DNA of 28,556 nucleotides from an uncultured Bacilli bacterium (GCA_934130105.1 CAKOXL010000016.1:1-28556), one strand, 5' to 3'; shown: positions 5,902 through 14,002, numbered from the stretch's first letter. Translations and numbers: made by a program. The notes: generated by a model not told the origin, from the letters alone.

Positions 5902-6792
5902 TTACCAATTTTTCTTGTCCTTACGACAATCTTCATTTTCTCTTCTTGACTTTACAATATTATCAAACCATTCTACCATTTTTGGGTCTTGATGATTAAA
6001 GAATAAACTATTATCAGTATTTAATTTATTTATTTCTTCCATATCTTCATCTGATAATGTAAAATCAAAAACATTTATATTTTCTTCCATTCTTTCGATA
6101 TGTGTTGATTTACAAGCAATAATTACACCTCTTTGAATTAGCCATCTAAGCATTACTTGGGCTGAACTTTTATTATACTTTTTACCAATGTTTACTAGTA
6201 CTTCATTAGTAAATAAGTTATTTCTTCCTTCACCAAATGGTGCCCATGCTTCCATTTTTACACCATACTTTTCCATATTCTCTTGGTCTATAAATCTAGC
6301 ATTTAATGGATTTACTTCTATTTGATTAACCATAGGAACTATTTTTCTACCAAATAAGCAAATATCTGCTAGTCTATCAGGGTAGAAGTTAGATACACCA
6401 ATTGCTTTAATTTTTCCTTCTTCATATAATTCCTCTAATGCTCTATATGCTCCATAATAATCACCAAATGGTTGATGAAGTAAAACAAGGTCAATATAAT
6501 CTGTTTTTAATTTCTTTAGTGAGTCCATAACTGACTTCCTGCAGGCATCATAACCATAATTGTCTATCCATACTTTAGTAGTAATAAATAGTTCCTCTCT
6601 TGGCACACCACACTCTACGATAGCATCTCCTACTTCACTTTCATTAAAGTAACTTTGAGCAGTATCGATAGCCCTAAAGCCTACTTTAATAGCATCTAGT
6701 ACACATTTTTTTGTTTCTTCTTTAGGTATTTGATATACACCAAATCCTAAAATTGGCATTTTAACACCATTATTTAGTCTTACATATTCCAT
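5902..6792 (-). CDS. Aldo/keto reductase
   Basis: 296 aa, the usual length. The (beta/alpha)8 family signature is complete: LGFGVYQI near the start, the catalytic tetrad D43, Y48 (DTAQSYFNE), K73 (TTKVW) and H106 (LLHQP), and the late NADPH-binding block CKSTHIERMEENINV. It would reduce aldehydes or ketones with NADPH in the cytoplasm. It is the first gene of an operon with two flavodoxins and reads divergently from the MerR regulator gene. The promoter at 6853-6883 has a 19-bp spacer, the usual sign of MerR-type activation. The ribosome binding site AAGGGATG precedes the ATG. The natural substrate cannot be read from the sequence. Confidence 0.95.
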   Translation of the reverse strand: MEYVRLNNGVKMPILGFGVYQIPKEETKKCVLDAIKVGFRAIDTAQSYFNESEVGDAIVECGVPREELFITTKVWIDNYGYDACRKSVMDSLKKLKTDYIDLVLLHQPFGDYYGAYRALEELYEEGKIKAIGVSNFYPDRLADICLFGRKIVPMVNQIEVNPLNARFIDQENMEKYGVKMEAWAPFGEGRNNLFTNEVLVNIGKKYNKSSAQVMLRWLIQRGVIIACKSTHIERMEENINVFDFTLSDEDMEEINKLNTDNSLFFNHQDPKMVEWFDNIVKSRRENEDCRKDKKNW

Positions 6793-6852
6793 TTTATCAT
6801 CCCTTTCTTAATTTTAGAATATAAATTGACTTTTAAAACAAATTACACTATA

Positions 6853-6883
6853 ATTATAAATGTCGTGAGTAACACTCGGTCAA
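6853..6883 (-). promoter_or_regulatory. MerR-type promoter of the aldo/keto reductase operon
   Basis: On the minus strand TTGACC (6878-6883), a 19-bp spacer and TATAAT (6853-6858). The spacer contains the dyad GAGTGTTACTC. An overlong 19-bp spacer with a dyad is the hallmark of promoters untwisted by MerR-family activators. Confidence 0.75.
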
Positions 6884-6912
6884 GTACTTTTTTTAATTTT
6901 TTTATTTTTTTC

Positions 6913-6943
6913 TTGACCGGGTGTAAATCCCATGTTATAAAAT
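6913..6943 (+). promoter_or_regulatory. MerR-type promoter of the merR gene
   Basis: TTGACC (6913-6918), a 19-bp spacer and TAAAAT (6938-6943), with the dyad GGGTGTAAATCCC at the start of the spacer. A TATAAA at 6936-6941 would give a 17-bp spacer, so the exact -10 is ambiguous here. The A/T tract between the two divergent -35 elements resembles that at 9439-9467. Confidence 0.6.
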
Positions 6944-6964
6944 GTTATTGAGAGGTGAAAGTAT

Positions 6965-7387
6965 ATGGCTAATGAAAATATTTATTCAATGAAACAGGCT
7001 TGTGAAAAAACTAATCTTACTTATGATACTTTAAAGTTTTATTGTAATGAAGGATTAGTTCCTAATGTTAAAAGAGATAAGAATAATTATCGTACTTTTA
7101 ATGATAAAGATATTGCTTGGATTAATAGTTTATCTTGTTTAAAAAACTGTGGTATGAGTATATCGGAAATGAAAGAATATCTTACCTTATGTTTAAAGGG
7201 AAAGGATTCTATTCCTGATAGAAAAGTAATTCTTGATAATAAATTAAAAGAATTAGAACATAAGAAAGAGGAAATAGAAGATAGTATTAAATATATTAAC
7301 TGGAAACATAAGTTTTATGATGATGTTCTATCTGGTAAAACTAAATACTATAGTAATTTAACTACTGAAGAAAATGATGACAACTAG
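6965..7387 (+). CDS. MerR-family transcriptional regulator
   Basis: 140 aa. The N-terminal winged helix-turn-helix has the family pattern YSMKQACEKTNLTYDTLKFY (7-26), then NEGLVPNVKRDKNNYRTF. The second part (SCLKNCGMSISEMKEYLTLC) and the long dimerisation coiled coil (about 82-120) follow. Cys residues occur at 37-40-type positions only within helices, and there is no clear C-terminal metal-binding Cys set, so the inducer is more likely an organic electrophile, aldehyde or redox signal than a metal; this is inference. It reads divergently from the aldo/keto reductase operon. GAGAGGTGAAAG precedes the ATG. Four promoters with 19-bp spacers around it are its likely targets. Confidence 0.93.
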   Translation: MANENIYSMKQACEKTNLTYDTLKFYCNEGLVPNVKRDKNNYRTFNDKDIAWINSLSCLKNCGMSISEMKEYLTLCLKGKDSIPDRKVILDNKLKELEHKKEEIEDSIKYINWKHKFYDDVLSGKTKYYSNLTTEENDDN

Positions 7388-7399
7388 CCATCATTTTTT
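7372..7399 (+). terminator. Terminator of merR, possibly bidirectional
   Basis: AAATGATG (7372-7379) and CATCATTT (7389-7396) form an 8-bp stem over a loop containing the merR stop codon, followed by more Ts. It lies between the convergent merR and cupin genes. Confidence 0.65.
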
Positions 7400-7400
7400 A

Positions 7401-7823
7401 TTATAATTTATTATATTCTTCATCTGATACTTCTTCTAACCATTCATTAGATGTGTTAGTGCCTGGTACTTCTACCGCTATATGGCTAAACCAAGAACCA
7501 GCCTTTGCTCCGTGCCAGTGTTTTACATTAGCGGGTATTGTAATTACCATACCTGGTTTTAATTCTACGGCTTCTTTTCCATATTCTTGATACCAACCAT
7601 TACCAGCAGTGCATATTAATATTTGCCCTCCACCACTTTTAACGTGATGAATATGCCAGTTATTTCGGCATCCTGGCTCAAATGTTACATTGGCAATATT
7701 TAAAGTTTCTTGAGGATTGGTTAATGGATTTAAATAACTTTTGCCAATGAAATACTTAGCGTAAGCAGTATTCTCACTTCCTAATCCAAATACATTTTCT
7801 TTATCAAAATCATTTTTATTCAT
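7401..7823 (-). CDS. Cupin-domain protein
   Basis: 140 aa, a single cupin barrel. Metal ligands are seen in both motifs: H57 and H59 (NWHIHH) with Q67 in motif 1, and H102/H104 (VKHWHGA) in motif 2, with Pro-Gly turns between (FEPGCRNN, LKPGMVITIP). Cupins of this type are usually encoded next to carboxymuconolactone decarboxylase (CMD) family proteins, as here: the gene overlaps the end of the CMD gene by 8 nt, so translation is probably coupled. The reaction is unknown; metal-dependent handling of small oxidised organic compounds is plausible. It is the last gene of the four-gene minus-strand operon that starts at 9386. Confidence 0.92.
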   Translation of the reverse strand: MNKNDFDKENVFGLGSENTAYAKYFIGKSYLNPLTNPQETLNIANVTFEPGCRNNWHIHHVKSGGGQILICTAGNGWYQEYGKEAVELKPGMVITIPANVKHWHGAKAGSWFSHIAVEVPGTNTSNEWLEEVSDEEYNKL

Positions 7824-8136
7824 CTTTATACACTTCCTTTGCTAAATTAAAGACAGCCCATCCTTTAGGCCAACCCGTGTAAAATGCTGTATGAGTAATT
7901 ATTCCAGCCATTTCTTCCTTTGTTACACCATTTTTCTTAGCATTTTCTAAATGATATTTTAATGAATTATCAGTAATTCCACTTGACATTAGGGCTACTA
8001 CTGTTATAATACATCTCATTTTAATATCAAGAGAAGGATCATTCCAATTTTCTCCAAATAATATATCATCGTTATAGTGGGCAAACATTGGAGCAAAATC
8101 TCCTAATGCATCTCTTCCAGCAGTTTGTTTTATCAT
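7816..8136 (-). CDS. Carboxymuconolactone decarboxylase (CMD) family protein
   Basis: 106 aa from the ATG at 8136, which has AAGAGG 6 nt before it; an earlier in-frame ATG at 8157 lacks a ribosome binding site. The all-helical CMD core is seen: CIITVVALMSSG, then YHLENAKKNGVTKEEMAGIITHTAFYTGWP. There is no CxxC pair, so it is not an AhpD-type thiol peroxidase but belongs with the gamma-CMD-like proteins, whose biochemical role in such operons is mostly unknown. It lies between an SDR gene and a cupin gene in an operon with an FMN reductase, and is likely MerR controlled. Confidence 0.9.
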   Translation of the reverse strand: MIKQTAGRDALGDFAPMFAHYNDDILFGENWNDPSLDIKMRCIITVVALMSSGITDNSLKYHLENAKKNGVTKEEMAGIITHTAFYTGWPKGWAVFNLAKEVYKDE

Positions 8137-8159
8137 ATTATTCCTCTTTTCTTTCATTT

Positions 8160-8912
8160 TTATATAGCACCCATTCCACCATCTACGGCATACACTGAGC
8201 CTGTTACATAACTTGCGTCATCACTTGCTAAAAACAAGGCAACATTTGCAACTTCTTCGGGAGTACCAAATCTTTTTACTGGTATAGTACTAGCAATACC
8301 ATCTTGGTGTTTTTTTGCATCTTCCCTATTCATTCCCGGTACATTCCATATATTAGTTTCAATAGCCCCAGGAGCAATAGCATTTACTCTAACATTATCA
8401 AGAGCTAAATCTAAAGCCCAAGACTTAGTAAAATTTTCAATCGCAGCCTTGGCTCCAACATACATTGATAGATTAGCATTAGGATGTGATGCTCCAACAC
8501 TAGATAAATTAATAATGTTACCTTTTGTTCTTAATAGATATGGTAATGTATTTATAGTTAAGTTTACTACTGCTTTTACATCTAAATCAAAGGCTTTATC
8601 ATAATCACCAATAGTCATCTCTTTAATTGACTTAACGGGACACCATCCAGCATTATTTACTAAAATATCTAATTTTCCATTATAATCATTATCTATTTTA
8701 CTTACAATATCTTTAATGGTATTATCATCTGTTAAATCTCCACTTACATAAGAAATATTTTTATTAATAGTTGTTATTTCTTTTAAAGCATCTATTTTCC
8801 TTCCTACAATTATAACTTTAGCACCATTACTAGCAAACTTTAGGGCAATCATCTTTCCAATGCCAGAACTTCCTCCTGTAACTAGTGCCACTTTATCTTT
8901 TAATTTTTCCAT
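8160..8912 (-). CDS. Short-chain dehydrogenase/reductase (SDR)
   Basis: 250 aa, a classical SDR. The cofactor motif is TGGSSGIGK (12-20), followed by NNAGW, the catalytic Ser in NLSSVGAS, and YVGAK for the Tyr-Lys pair. The C-terminal block VRVNAIAPGAIETNIW and the ending ASYVTGSVYAVDGGMG are typical of the FabG-like group. It would oxidise or reduce an alcohol/carbonyl with NAD(P)H; the substrate is not predictable. AGGAGG precedes the ATG. It is the second gene in the operon after an FMN reductase (12-nt gap). A second, more diverged SDR is encoded in the glycan locus (19753-20481). Confidence 0.94.
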   Translation of the reverse strand: MEKLKDKVALVTGGSSGIGKMIALKFASNGAKVIIVGRKIDALKEITTINKNISYVSGDLTDDNTIKDIVSKIDNDYNGKLDILVNNAGWCPVKSIKEMTIGDYDKAFDLDVKAVVNLTINTLPYLLRTKGNIINLSSVGASHPNANLSMYVGAKAAIENFTKSWALDLALDNVRVNAIAPGAIETNIWNVPGMNREDAKKHQDGIASTIPVKRFGTPEEVANVALFLASDDASYVTGSVYAVDGGMGAI

Positions 8913-8924
8913 TGTTATAGCCTC

Positions 8925-9386
8925 CTATTCTATATTTAATTCTGATAATATTTTATTACCATTATAGTTATCTACAACTACACCTTTTAAATTAATTCCT
9001 ATAACATTAGAGGCTTTATCCATTAAATGATGTATTGTTTTTACTGTTTCTTCATCTGGGCTATAGCCTTGTGCAAAGAAATATACATCTTTACCTTCTA
9101 GTACTTTAGCCTCCTCTAATAAATATAGTCTATCTATAAATGTTTTTAATATACCTGATACTGTATAAAAGTAAACAGGAGTACCTATTACTATAGTATC
9201 ATAATCTTTAATGATATTTAGTATATCTTTTATTTGGTCATAATCTTTAACCATTCCATACTGTGATACTTCATAATCACTCATTTGTAGTTTATCATAG
9301 TCTTTATTTTTTAATAGTGATTCTCCCATCTTATTAGTGGTTCCATCTTTATTAGGACTTGCATTCATAAAAAGTATCTTTTTCAT
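8925..9386 (-). CDS. NADPH-dependent FMN reductase / flavodoxin-fold protein
   Basis: 153 aa. The flavin phosphate loop is NASPNKDGTTNKMGESLL (8-25), and the second binding region is VIGTPVYFYTVSGILKTFIDR, as in NAD(P)H-dependent FMN reductases and related flavoproteins. No Cys cluster follows, so it is not an iron-sulfur flavoprotein. It is cytoplasmic. It is the first gene of the FMN reductase-SDR-CMD-cupin operon and reads divergently from an anchored hydrolase. The promoter at 9408-9438 has the 19-bp spacer of MerR targets. The likely role is two-electron reduction of quinones, nitro compounds or FMN under electrophile stress (inference). Confidence 0.9.
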   Translation of the reverse strand: MKKILFMNASPNKDGTTNKMGESLLKNKDYDKLQMSDYEVSQYGMVKDYDQIKDILNIIKDYDTIVIGTPVYFYTVSGILKTFIDRLYLLEEAKVLEGKDVYFFAQGYSPDEETVKTIHHLMDKASNVIGINLKGVVVDNYNGNKILSELNIE

Positions 9387-9407
9387 TTTATCATTCCTTT
9401 CATTATC

Positions 9408-9438
9408 ATGATATCATAGGGAGTAACACCCGTGTCAA
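9408..9438 (-). promoter_or_regulatory. MerR-type promoter of the FMN reductase operon
   Basis: On the minus strand TTGACA (9433-9438), a 19-bp spacer and TATCAT (9408-9413). The spacer holds the dyad GGGTGTTACTCCC, nearly the same as at 6853-6883. Confidence 0.72.
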
Positions 9439-9467
9439 TATATTTTTTTAATTTTTTTAAAAAACTC

Positions 9468-9498
9468 TTGACCGTGAGTATAGACCAGAGTTTAAAAT
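9468..9498 (+). promoter_or_regulatory. MerR-type promoter of the hydrolase gene
   Basis: TTGACC (9468-9473), a 19-bp spacer and TAAAAT (9493-9498). The dyad is weaker than in the other three (GTGAGTATAGACCAGAG). The -35 elements of the two divergent promoters flank an A/T tract like that at 6884-6912. Confidence 0.6.
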
Positions 9499-9521
9499 AA
9501 AATTTGAATGGAGATGATATA

Positions 9522-10358
9522 ATGAAGAAAGTTTTACTATTCATAAGCATTTTAGTTACCACTTTAACTACTATTTATTTAGTTTATAGTAATACTAAAA
9601 AAGTAAATAATAATTTAGATAATAATAAAAATAATTCTAACTATTTAGAAGATAATAAGGACTTAAGTGATTTTAAAATAGATGAAGTATATCATTCTAG
9701 TGAGTATGGTGATATTCATTATAGTGTATATATACCAAGTGATTATGATAGTAGTAAATCTTATCCTTTATATATTACACTTCCTGGATATGAAGGATTG
9801 TATTTTCAAGGAGTAGAAGTTAATTTAAAGTATGAGAGTTTTGCTACTGAGGCTTTAAAAATAAATAAAGAGATGTTTATATTAGTGCCTCAATTAAATG
9901 ACTGGGGAGATGGGTCCGCTAACGAAACTATTGCTTTGATTGAATATTATAAAAACAACTTTAATATTAATAAAGTATATGCTAATGGTTACTCTGGTGG
10001 TGGAGAAACTATGTCTTTAGTAATGGGGAAAAGAGCAGATTTAATTGATGTTTATCTGCAAGTTAGTTCTAAGTGGGATGGTGAATATAATAGTACAGTA
10101 GAAAATAAAACTCCTGTTTACTTTGTAATTGGAAAAGATGATGAATATTATGGCTCTAGTCCTACAATTAATGCTTATAATACTTTATATTCTATGTATG
10201 AAAATATTGGCTTATCTAAAGAAGAGATTGATAATTTATTAGTTTTAGATATTAAAGAAAAAGATTATTTTTCTAATCAGGGTATTAATAATGAACATGC
10301 TGGTGGTGGTTTAATAACCTTTGATACTGATATAATGACTTGGTTATTAACTAAATGA
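9522..10358 (+). CDS. Membrane-anchored alpha/beta hydrolase (esterase-like)
   Basis: 278 aa from the ATG at 9522, with GGAG 8 nt upstream; the earlier in-frame TTG has no such site. A hydrophobic anchor (about 4-23) and an Asn-rich linker (27-50) put the catalytic domain outside. The domain has YITLPGYEG (oxyanion region), the nucleophile elbow NGYSGGG with Ser158, an acidic candidate D206 or D207 (GKDDEYYG) and H259 (NEHAGGG), matching esterase/prolyl oligopeptidase-like hydrolases. The substrate is unknown. It shares its divergent control region with the FMN reductase operon, so it is probably part of the same MerR response. A bidirectional terminator follows. Confidence 0.88.
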   Translation: MKKVLLFISILVTTLTTIYLVYSNTKKVNNNLDNNKNNSNYLEDNKDLSDFKIDEVYHSSEYGDIHYSVYIPSDYDSSKSYPLYITLPGYEGLYFQGVEVNLKYESFATEALKINKEMFILVPQLNDWGDGSANETIALIEYYKNNFNINKVYANGYSGGGETMSLVMGKRADLIDVYLQVSSKWDGEYNSTVENKTPVYFVIGKDDEYYGSSPTINAYNTLYSMYENIGLSKEEIDNLLVLDIKEKDYFSNQGINNEHAGGGLITFDTDIMTWLLTK

Positions 10359-10365
10359 TTATTAT

Positions 10366-10401
10366 AATAAAAACTTGGACACTTCTATCCAATTTTTATT
10401 A
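10366..10401. terminator. Bidirectional terminator between convergent genes
   Basis: AATAAAAA-C-TTGGA pairs with TCCAA-TTTTTATT, with one bulged C. A/T-rich arms give a T tract in both directions. It serves the hydrolase gene (plus) and the DUF1653 gene (minus), whose stop lies in the hairpin. Confidence 0.7.
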
Positions 10402-10644
10402 TTCTTTCACACTTTTTATATCTTGTAATTCAAATCTATATTTTTGTTTTATTTTTGGATATTTATTATGATCTACTTCTGATATAAACATATTATATGG
10501 TCTTATATATAGTTTATTATCTCCATATAAGGCTCTATAGACAACATATTTTTCTTCTGTTTCACTATTAATTGCTATATCTTCAACTAGGTATAAGTCT
10601 CCTTTGAAATGTCTATATACTCTTTTTATCTTAACTTCATTCAT
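10399..10644 (-). CDS. DUF1653 domain protein
   Basis: 81 aa. The whole protein is one DUF1653 domain: VYRHFKGDLYLVEDIAINSET, then YVVYRALYGDNKLYIRPYNMF. This is the family's typical small-protein form, with the conserved H-F-K-G and V-V-Y-R-A-L-Y-G motifs. It is soluble with no signal peptide, and the family function is unknown. AGAAGGGAG precedes the ATG. It stands alone, convergent with the hydrolase gene. Confidence 0.93.
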   Translation of the reverse strand: MNEVKIKRVYRHFKGDLYLVEDIAINSETEEKYVVYRALYGDNKLYIRPYNMFISEVDHNKYPKIKQKYRFELQDIKSVKE

Positions 10645-10880
10645 TATATTAATACTCCCTTCTATAACATATCTTATAACTATATAATAACAAATTCTTA
10701 TATTAAAATAAATAATCTTATGTATAATTTTTTAAACTTATCTATTCTGATGTAATTAAATTATTCTTATTGTTTTCTACTAATTTTTTGTCTGAGTATA
10801 GAATTTCTTAATTCATTGTCCCTCTTGCTGTTTTTGTTATGTTAATTCCATTTTGATATATTAAAAATATATTTATTATA
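10645..10880. other. AT-rich intergenic stretch
   Basis: I see no gene or strong hairpin in this part; it separates the divergent DUF1653 and lactonase genes. Confidence 0.5.
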
Positions 10881-10909
10881 TTGCCTTTTTTTAAATTTTA
10901 TTGTAAAAT
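10881..10909 (+). promoter_or_regulatory. Promoter of the lactonase-like gene
   Basis: TTGCCT (10881-10886), a 17-bp spacer and TAAAAT (10904-10909), 20 nt before the ATG at 10930. The ribosome binding site AAAGGTGAT lies between. Confidence 0.6.
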
Positions 10910-10929
10910 AATTAATCAAAGGTGATAAA

Positions 10930-11895
10930 ATGTATAAATTGTATATTGGAAATTTTAGTTCAAGTAGTGGATTTCACATTATTACATTAAATAACTATTT
11001 TGATATAATTAGTGATAAAAGTAATGATAAATCAAACTACAACTCATATTTGTATTGTGATAGTGATGATTTGGTATTATCAACAGTAGAAACAAAAGGA
11101 ACAAAAAACAATCCTAATGGAAAGATTGTTGTTTTTAGATTAGATAACAAAGATAATCCAAACATCATTACTAGTTTTAATTCATTCGGATTAAATCCCT
11201 GCCACATTACTTATAATGAGAAAAAAGGAATAGTTTCAGCAAGTAATTATGATTCTGGGAACTTATCACTGTTTTCTTTGGATAAAACAGATAATCTGTC
11301 CTTAAAGCAAGTTCTTACCTTCTATAGAAATTCTTTGATTCATTGTTCGTTGTTTAGTGAAGATAATCTTCATATTGTAGATAAGGGTGCTAGTAAAATT
11401 TACACTTTAAATTTAGAAGAAAAAAAGAGATTAATCACTTCTATAGCTTTTAAAAATGACGTACAGCCAAGACACTTAATCAATCGGGATAATAAATATT
11501 TTTATCTAATAAGTGAATCTAAACCGTTAATTATAACATTGGAGTACAGTGATAACTTGTTTAAAGTAATTGATGTACAAAGATTATCAAATAACGAATG
11601 TACTGGGTGTGCAATAAAATATGATAAATCTTCAGAAATGCTATATGCAACAGTTAGAGGTTCAAATGAAATAAAAATATTTTCAACATCGCAAATTGTG
11701 CCTAAATTTATTCAAACAATTCCTTCATTTGGATTAAATCCTAGAGATATAGATATAAGTGAAGATTTAGCTGTTGTAACAAATCTTGAAAGTAATTGTT
11801 TAAGTTTATATAAAAAATATGCTGATGGAACGTTAGGGCATTTAAACAATTTATCAACAACATCTCCTGCTTTTGTCAAAATAAAAAAATGTTGA
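10930..11895 (+). CDS. Lactonase-family seven-bladed beta-propeller protein
   Basis: 321 aa. It starts as lactonase-family (6-phosphogluconolactonase, PF10282-like) proteins do (MYKLYIGNFSSSSGFHIITL) and carries the repeating blade motifs SFGLNPCHITYN and FGLNPRDIDIS, with NPNGKIVVFRLD and GNLSLFSLD between. There is no signal peptide, so it is cytoplasmic. Family members hydrolyse 6-phosphogluconolactone in the pentose phosphate pathway, but many are of unproven activity. It is a single gene with its own promoter, ending in a bidirectional hairpin that contains its stop codon. Moderately diverged. Confidence 0.85.
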   Translation: MYKLYIGNFSSSSGFHIITLNNYFDIISDKSNDKSNYNSYLYCDSDDLVLSTVETKGTKNNPNGKIVVFRLDNKDNPNIITSFNSFGLNPCHITYNEKKGIVSASNYDSGNLSLFSLDKTDNLSLKQVLTFYRNSLIHCSLFSEDNLHIVDKGASKIYTLNLEEKKRLITSIAFKNDVQPRHLINRDNKYFYLISESKPLIITLEYSDNLFKVIDVQRLSNNECTGCAIKYDKSSEMLYATVRGSNEIKIFSTSQIVPKFIQTIPSFGLNPRDIDISEDLAVVTNLESNCLSLYKKYADGTLGHLNNLSTTSPAFVKIKKC

Positions 11896-11922
11896 ACATA
11901 ATTATTTATTCAACATTTTTTT
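11883..11922. terminator. Bidirectional terminator containing both stop codons
   Basis: AAAAAAATGTTGAA (to 11896) pairs perfectly with TTCAACATTTTTTT (from 11909), a 14-bp stem with A/T tracts on both sides. The TGA of the plus gene and the TGA of the minus gene both lie inside the hairpin. Confidence 0.9.
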
Positions 11923-12818
11923 AATGAAATCATTATTTCAATAACTATTTTTTTTAAATCATTATTTTCTGGAAATCTTGGTAACAATCTTAAATTTGCT
12001 TCTAAATTATAGATTTCATGTCTGATTTCAAAGTTATCCACATTATATATTTCAGGATAAAATTCTTTAAAGTATTTTTCTATATTTTGATAATCTTCTA
12101 TTTTGACCAAATTCTCAGCTTCTTCACTAGCATACTTTAAAGGATTATTACACATTCTTAAAAATATATCTAATTCATAGTCAATTGGAGCATATAATGA
12201 TGTTTCAAAATCAATTATTTTTATTTGACCATCGTTACAATAAATAATATTATCAAAATGAATATCAGAATGAACTAATCTAAAATCACTACTCTTCAAA
12301 TAATCACTTATATTTTTTAATATTTGTTCAGCCATATCTTTTTCAGTTTGTGAAAATAGTTTAAGATCAAAACATTTATTGAAATTTCGTTCTAATTTTT
12401 CCTTTATATACAATGCCCAATCATAAGATTCACCCTTTATAGAATGAAATGATTTCATCATATTTACTATTTTTTTCACTATTTCTTTTCTTTTATTTTC
12501 ATCAAGTTCATGCCAAACAAAATATAGTGATTTACCATTAATTTTTTCTATTATCTCATAAGAAAAATCATCATTAGAAGTTGAAATATAAAACGAATAC
12601 ATTTTTGGAATATATTTATTACCAGCATTACTTTTATAAAACTCAATTTCGTTTTCAAAATTTGCTTCATTTTCTTTATTGTTACAGATTTTAATAATAT
12701 ATTTATCATCAGCAGAATATACAGAGTTTGTAAATCCAACGTTTATTTTAGATATATTTTTAATATCCTTGAAAATTTTATCATTATCATCTACTATTTT
12801 TTTTAAATATGTGTCCAT
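11910..12818 (-). CDS. APH-family phosphotransferase (kinase)
   Basis: 302 aa from the ATG at 12818, with AGGTG 7 nt upstream; an upstream in-frame GTG lacks a site. The aminoglycoside/choline kinase-like fold is recognised by IGSxxxVY-like INVGFTNSVY, the ATP-binding Lys (K43, YIIKIC), the catalytic loop HSDIHFDN (183-190; D185, N190) and IIDFE (D203). The substrate could be a sugar, choline-like alcohol or aminoglycoside; no sequence feature settles it. It follows the glycan locus in the same direction but has its own extended -10 promoter (12843-12871), so its link to the locus is uncertain. Confidence 0.87.
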   Translation of the reverse strand: MDTYLKKIVDDNDKIFKDIKNISKINVGFTNSVYSADDKYIIKICNNKENEANFENEIEFYKSNAGNKYIPKMYSFYISTSNDDFSYEIIEKINGKSLYFVWHELDENKRKEIVKKIVNMMKSFHSIKGESYDWALYIKEKLERNFNKCFDLKLFSQTEKDMAEQILKNISDYLKSSDFRLVHSDIHFDNIIYCNDGQIKIIDFETSLYAPIDYELDIFLRMCNNPLKYASEEAENLVKIEDYQNIEKYFKEFYPEIYNVDNFEIRHEIYNLEANLRLLPRFPENNDLKKIVIEIMISLKKC

Positions 12819-12842
12819 AAGTGTCACCTATCTTTCTATTAA

Positions 12843-12871
12843 ATTATATCATATTTTTATTTTAAATGTAA
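12843..12871 (-). promoter_or_regulatory. Promoter of the APH-family kinase gene
   Basis: On the minus strand TTACAT (12866-12871), a 17-bp spacer ending in TGA, and TATAAT (12843-12848), i.e. an extended -10. It overlaps the end of the sugar transferase gene. Confidence 0.5.
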
Positions 12872-14002
12872 TATTACAAAAAAAGTTTTAAAAATAATTT
12901 TAATATCCAACAGCAAAGAATAATTAGAAATGTAATATAAATCATATAAGTATCTATACTTTGGTTCTGTATAATAATTACCATATACATGTGATAATCC
13001 AGTTATTCCAGCTTTAACATTGTGTCGCAAATTATATAATGGATACTCCTTTTTATATTTATCAATAAAATAGGTTCTTTCAGGTCTTGGTCCAACGATT
13101 GACATCTCACCTTTTAATACATTATAAAGTTGTGGTATTTCGTCAATTTTGAACTTTCTAATAAATCTACCAATTTTTGTTATTCTAGTATCGTTAGGAG
13201 ATGCAACTAATGGAATACCATCTTTTTCTGCATTTACATACATACTTCTAAATTTATATAATTTAAACTTTTTGTTATAAATAGTTTCTCTTTCTTGTGA
13301 ATAAAATATTGGACCGTATGAATCGATTTTTATCAATATTGAAACAAACAAAATTATTGGAAATAAAATAACTATTGCTATAATTGAAAAAAATATGTCA
13401 AACACTCTTTTCAGCAACTTATTTAAACCATCAATTTGCAATTTATTAATTTTAACAAATGGTATATCTTTTAAAACAATGATTTTATTATTTGAAATAG
13501 GTATAATTTCATCTGTTAATTTTAAATATACTTCAACATCTGATGCTAAGATTGATAAATCAAGCAAAAATTTTTGATGTGCATCTGAATTAATAATTAG
13601 AATATCATATTTTTTTAAACTTTTTACGTTGATAAGTTTATTATACTTTTTTATAGATTCTATTTTTATATGATAATTATTACAAAAATCTATAATATCA
13701 GCATCTTCAATATTACTTTTACACAATGATATATAACAAATACTTTTACTAGGTAACTTATTGTAATATATTTTTCTAACAATAAATTCAATTAAATTTA
13801 AAATAATAAAAACAATCGATAGTAGTATTACATCATTAAAATCAATTAATTTAAATATTAGAAAAAATAAAAAACAAATGCTGAAAATTAAAACTCTTTT
13901 AATAATTTCTATTAAGTTGTATTTCTTAGGTTGAAAAATGTCCATTGTAATTAATATAAAATATATTATAAAAAATAGTATAAGAATATTAAATTTATTC
14001 AT
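12857..14002 (-). CDS. Polyprenyl-phosphate sugar-phosphate transferase (initiating transferase)
   Basis: 381 aa. The N-terminal half has membrane helices (about 5-21, 34-50, 56-76) and a poorly conserved nucleotide-fold region. The C-terminal half (about 195-381) is a bacterial sugar transferase (PF02397): KRVFDI, a membrane helix (203-224), the catalytic region FRSMYVNAE (251-259), IDEIPQLYNVLKGEMSIVGP (286-305) and RPER. Such enzymes move a sugar-1-phosphate from a nucleotide sugar to undecaprenyl phosphate, the first step in capsule, exopolysaccharide or glycoprotein glycan synthesis. The start overlaps the nucleotidyltransferase gene by 8 nt. It is the last gene of the long operon, with no clear terminator behind it. 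Confidence 0.94.
   Translation of the reverse strand: MNKFNILILFFIIYFILITMDIFQPKKYNLIEIIKRVLIFSICFLFFLIFKLIDFNDVILLSIVFIILNLIEFIVRKIYYNKLPSKSICYISLCKSNIEDADIIDFCNNYHIKIESIKKYNKLINVKSLKKYDILIINSDAHQKFLLDLSILASDVEVYLKLTDEIIPISNNKIIVLKDIPFVKINKLQIDGLNKLLKRVFDIFFSIIAIVILFPIILFVSILIKIDSYGPIFYSQERETIYNKKFKLYKFRSMYVNAEKDGIPLVASPNDTRITKIGRFIRKFKIDEIPQLYNVLKGEMSIVGPRPERTYFIDKYKKEYPLYNLRHNVKAGITGLSHVYGNYYTEPKYRYLYDLYYISNYSLLLDIKIIFKTFFVILHLK

Noticed and set aside
5892..5936. Longer start for the anchored flavodoxin
   Set aside because: It would overlap the aldo/keto reductase gene and put a charged stretch before the signal anchor; the ATG at 5891 has AAGGAGG.
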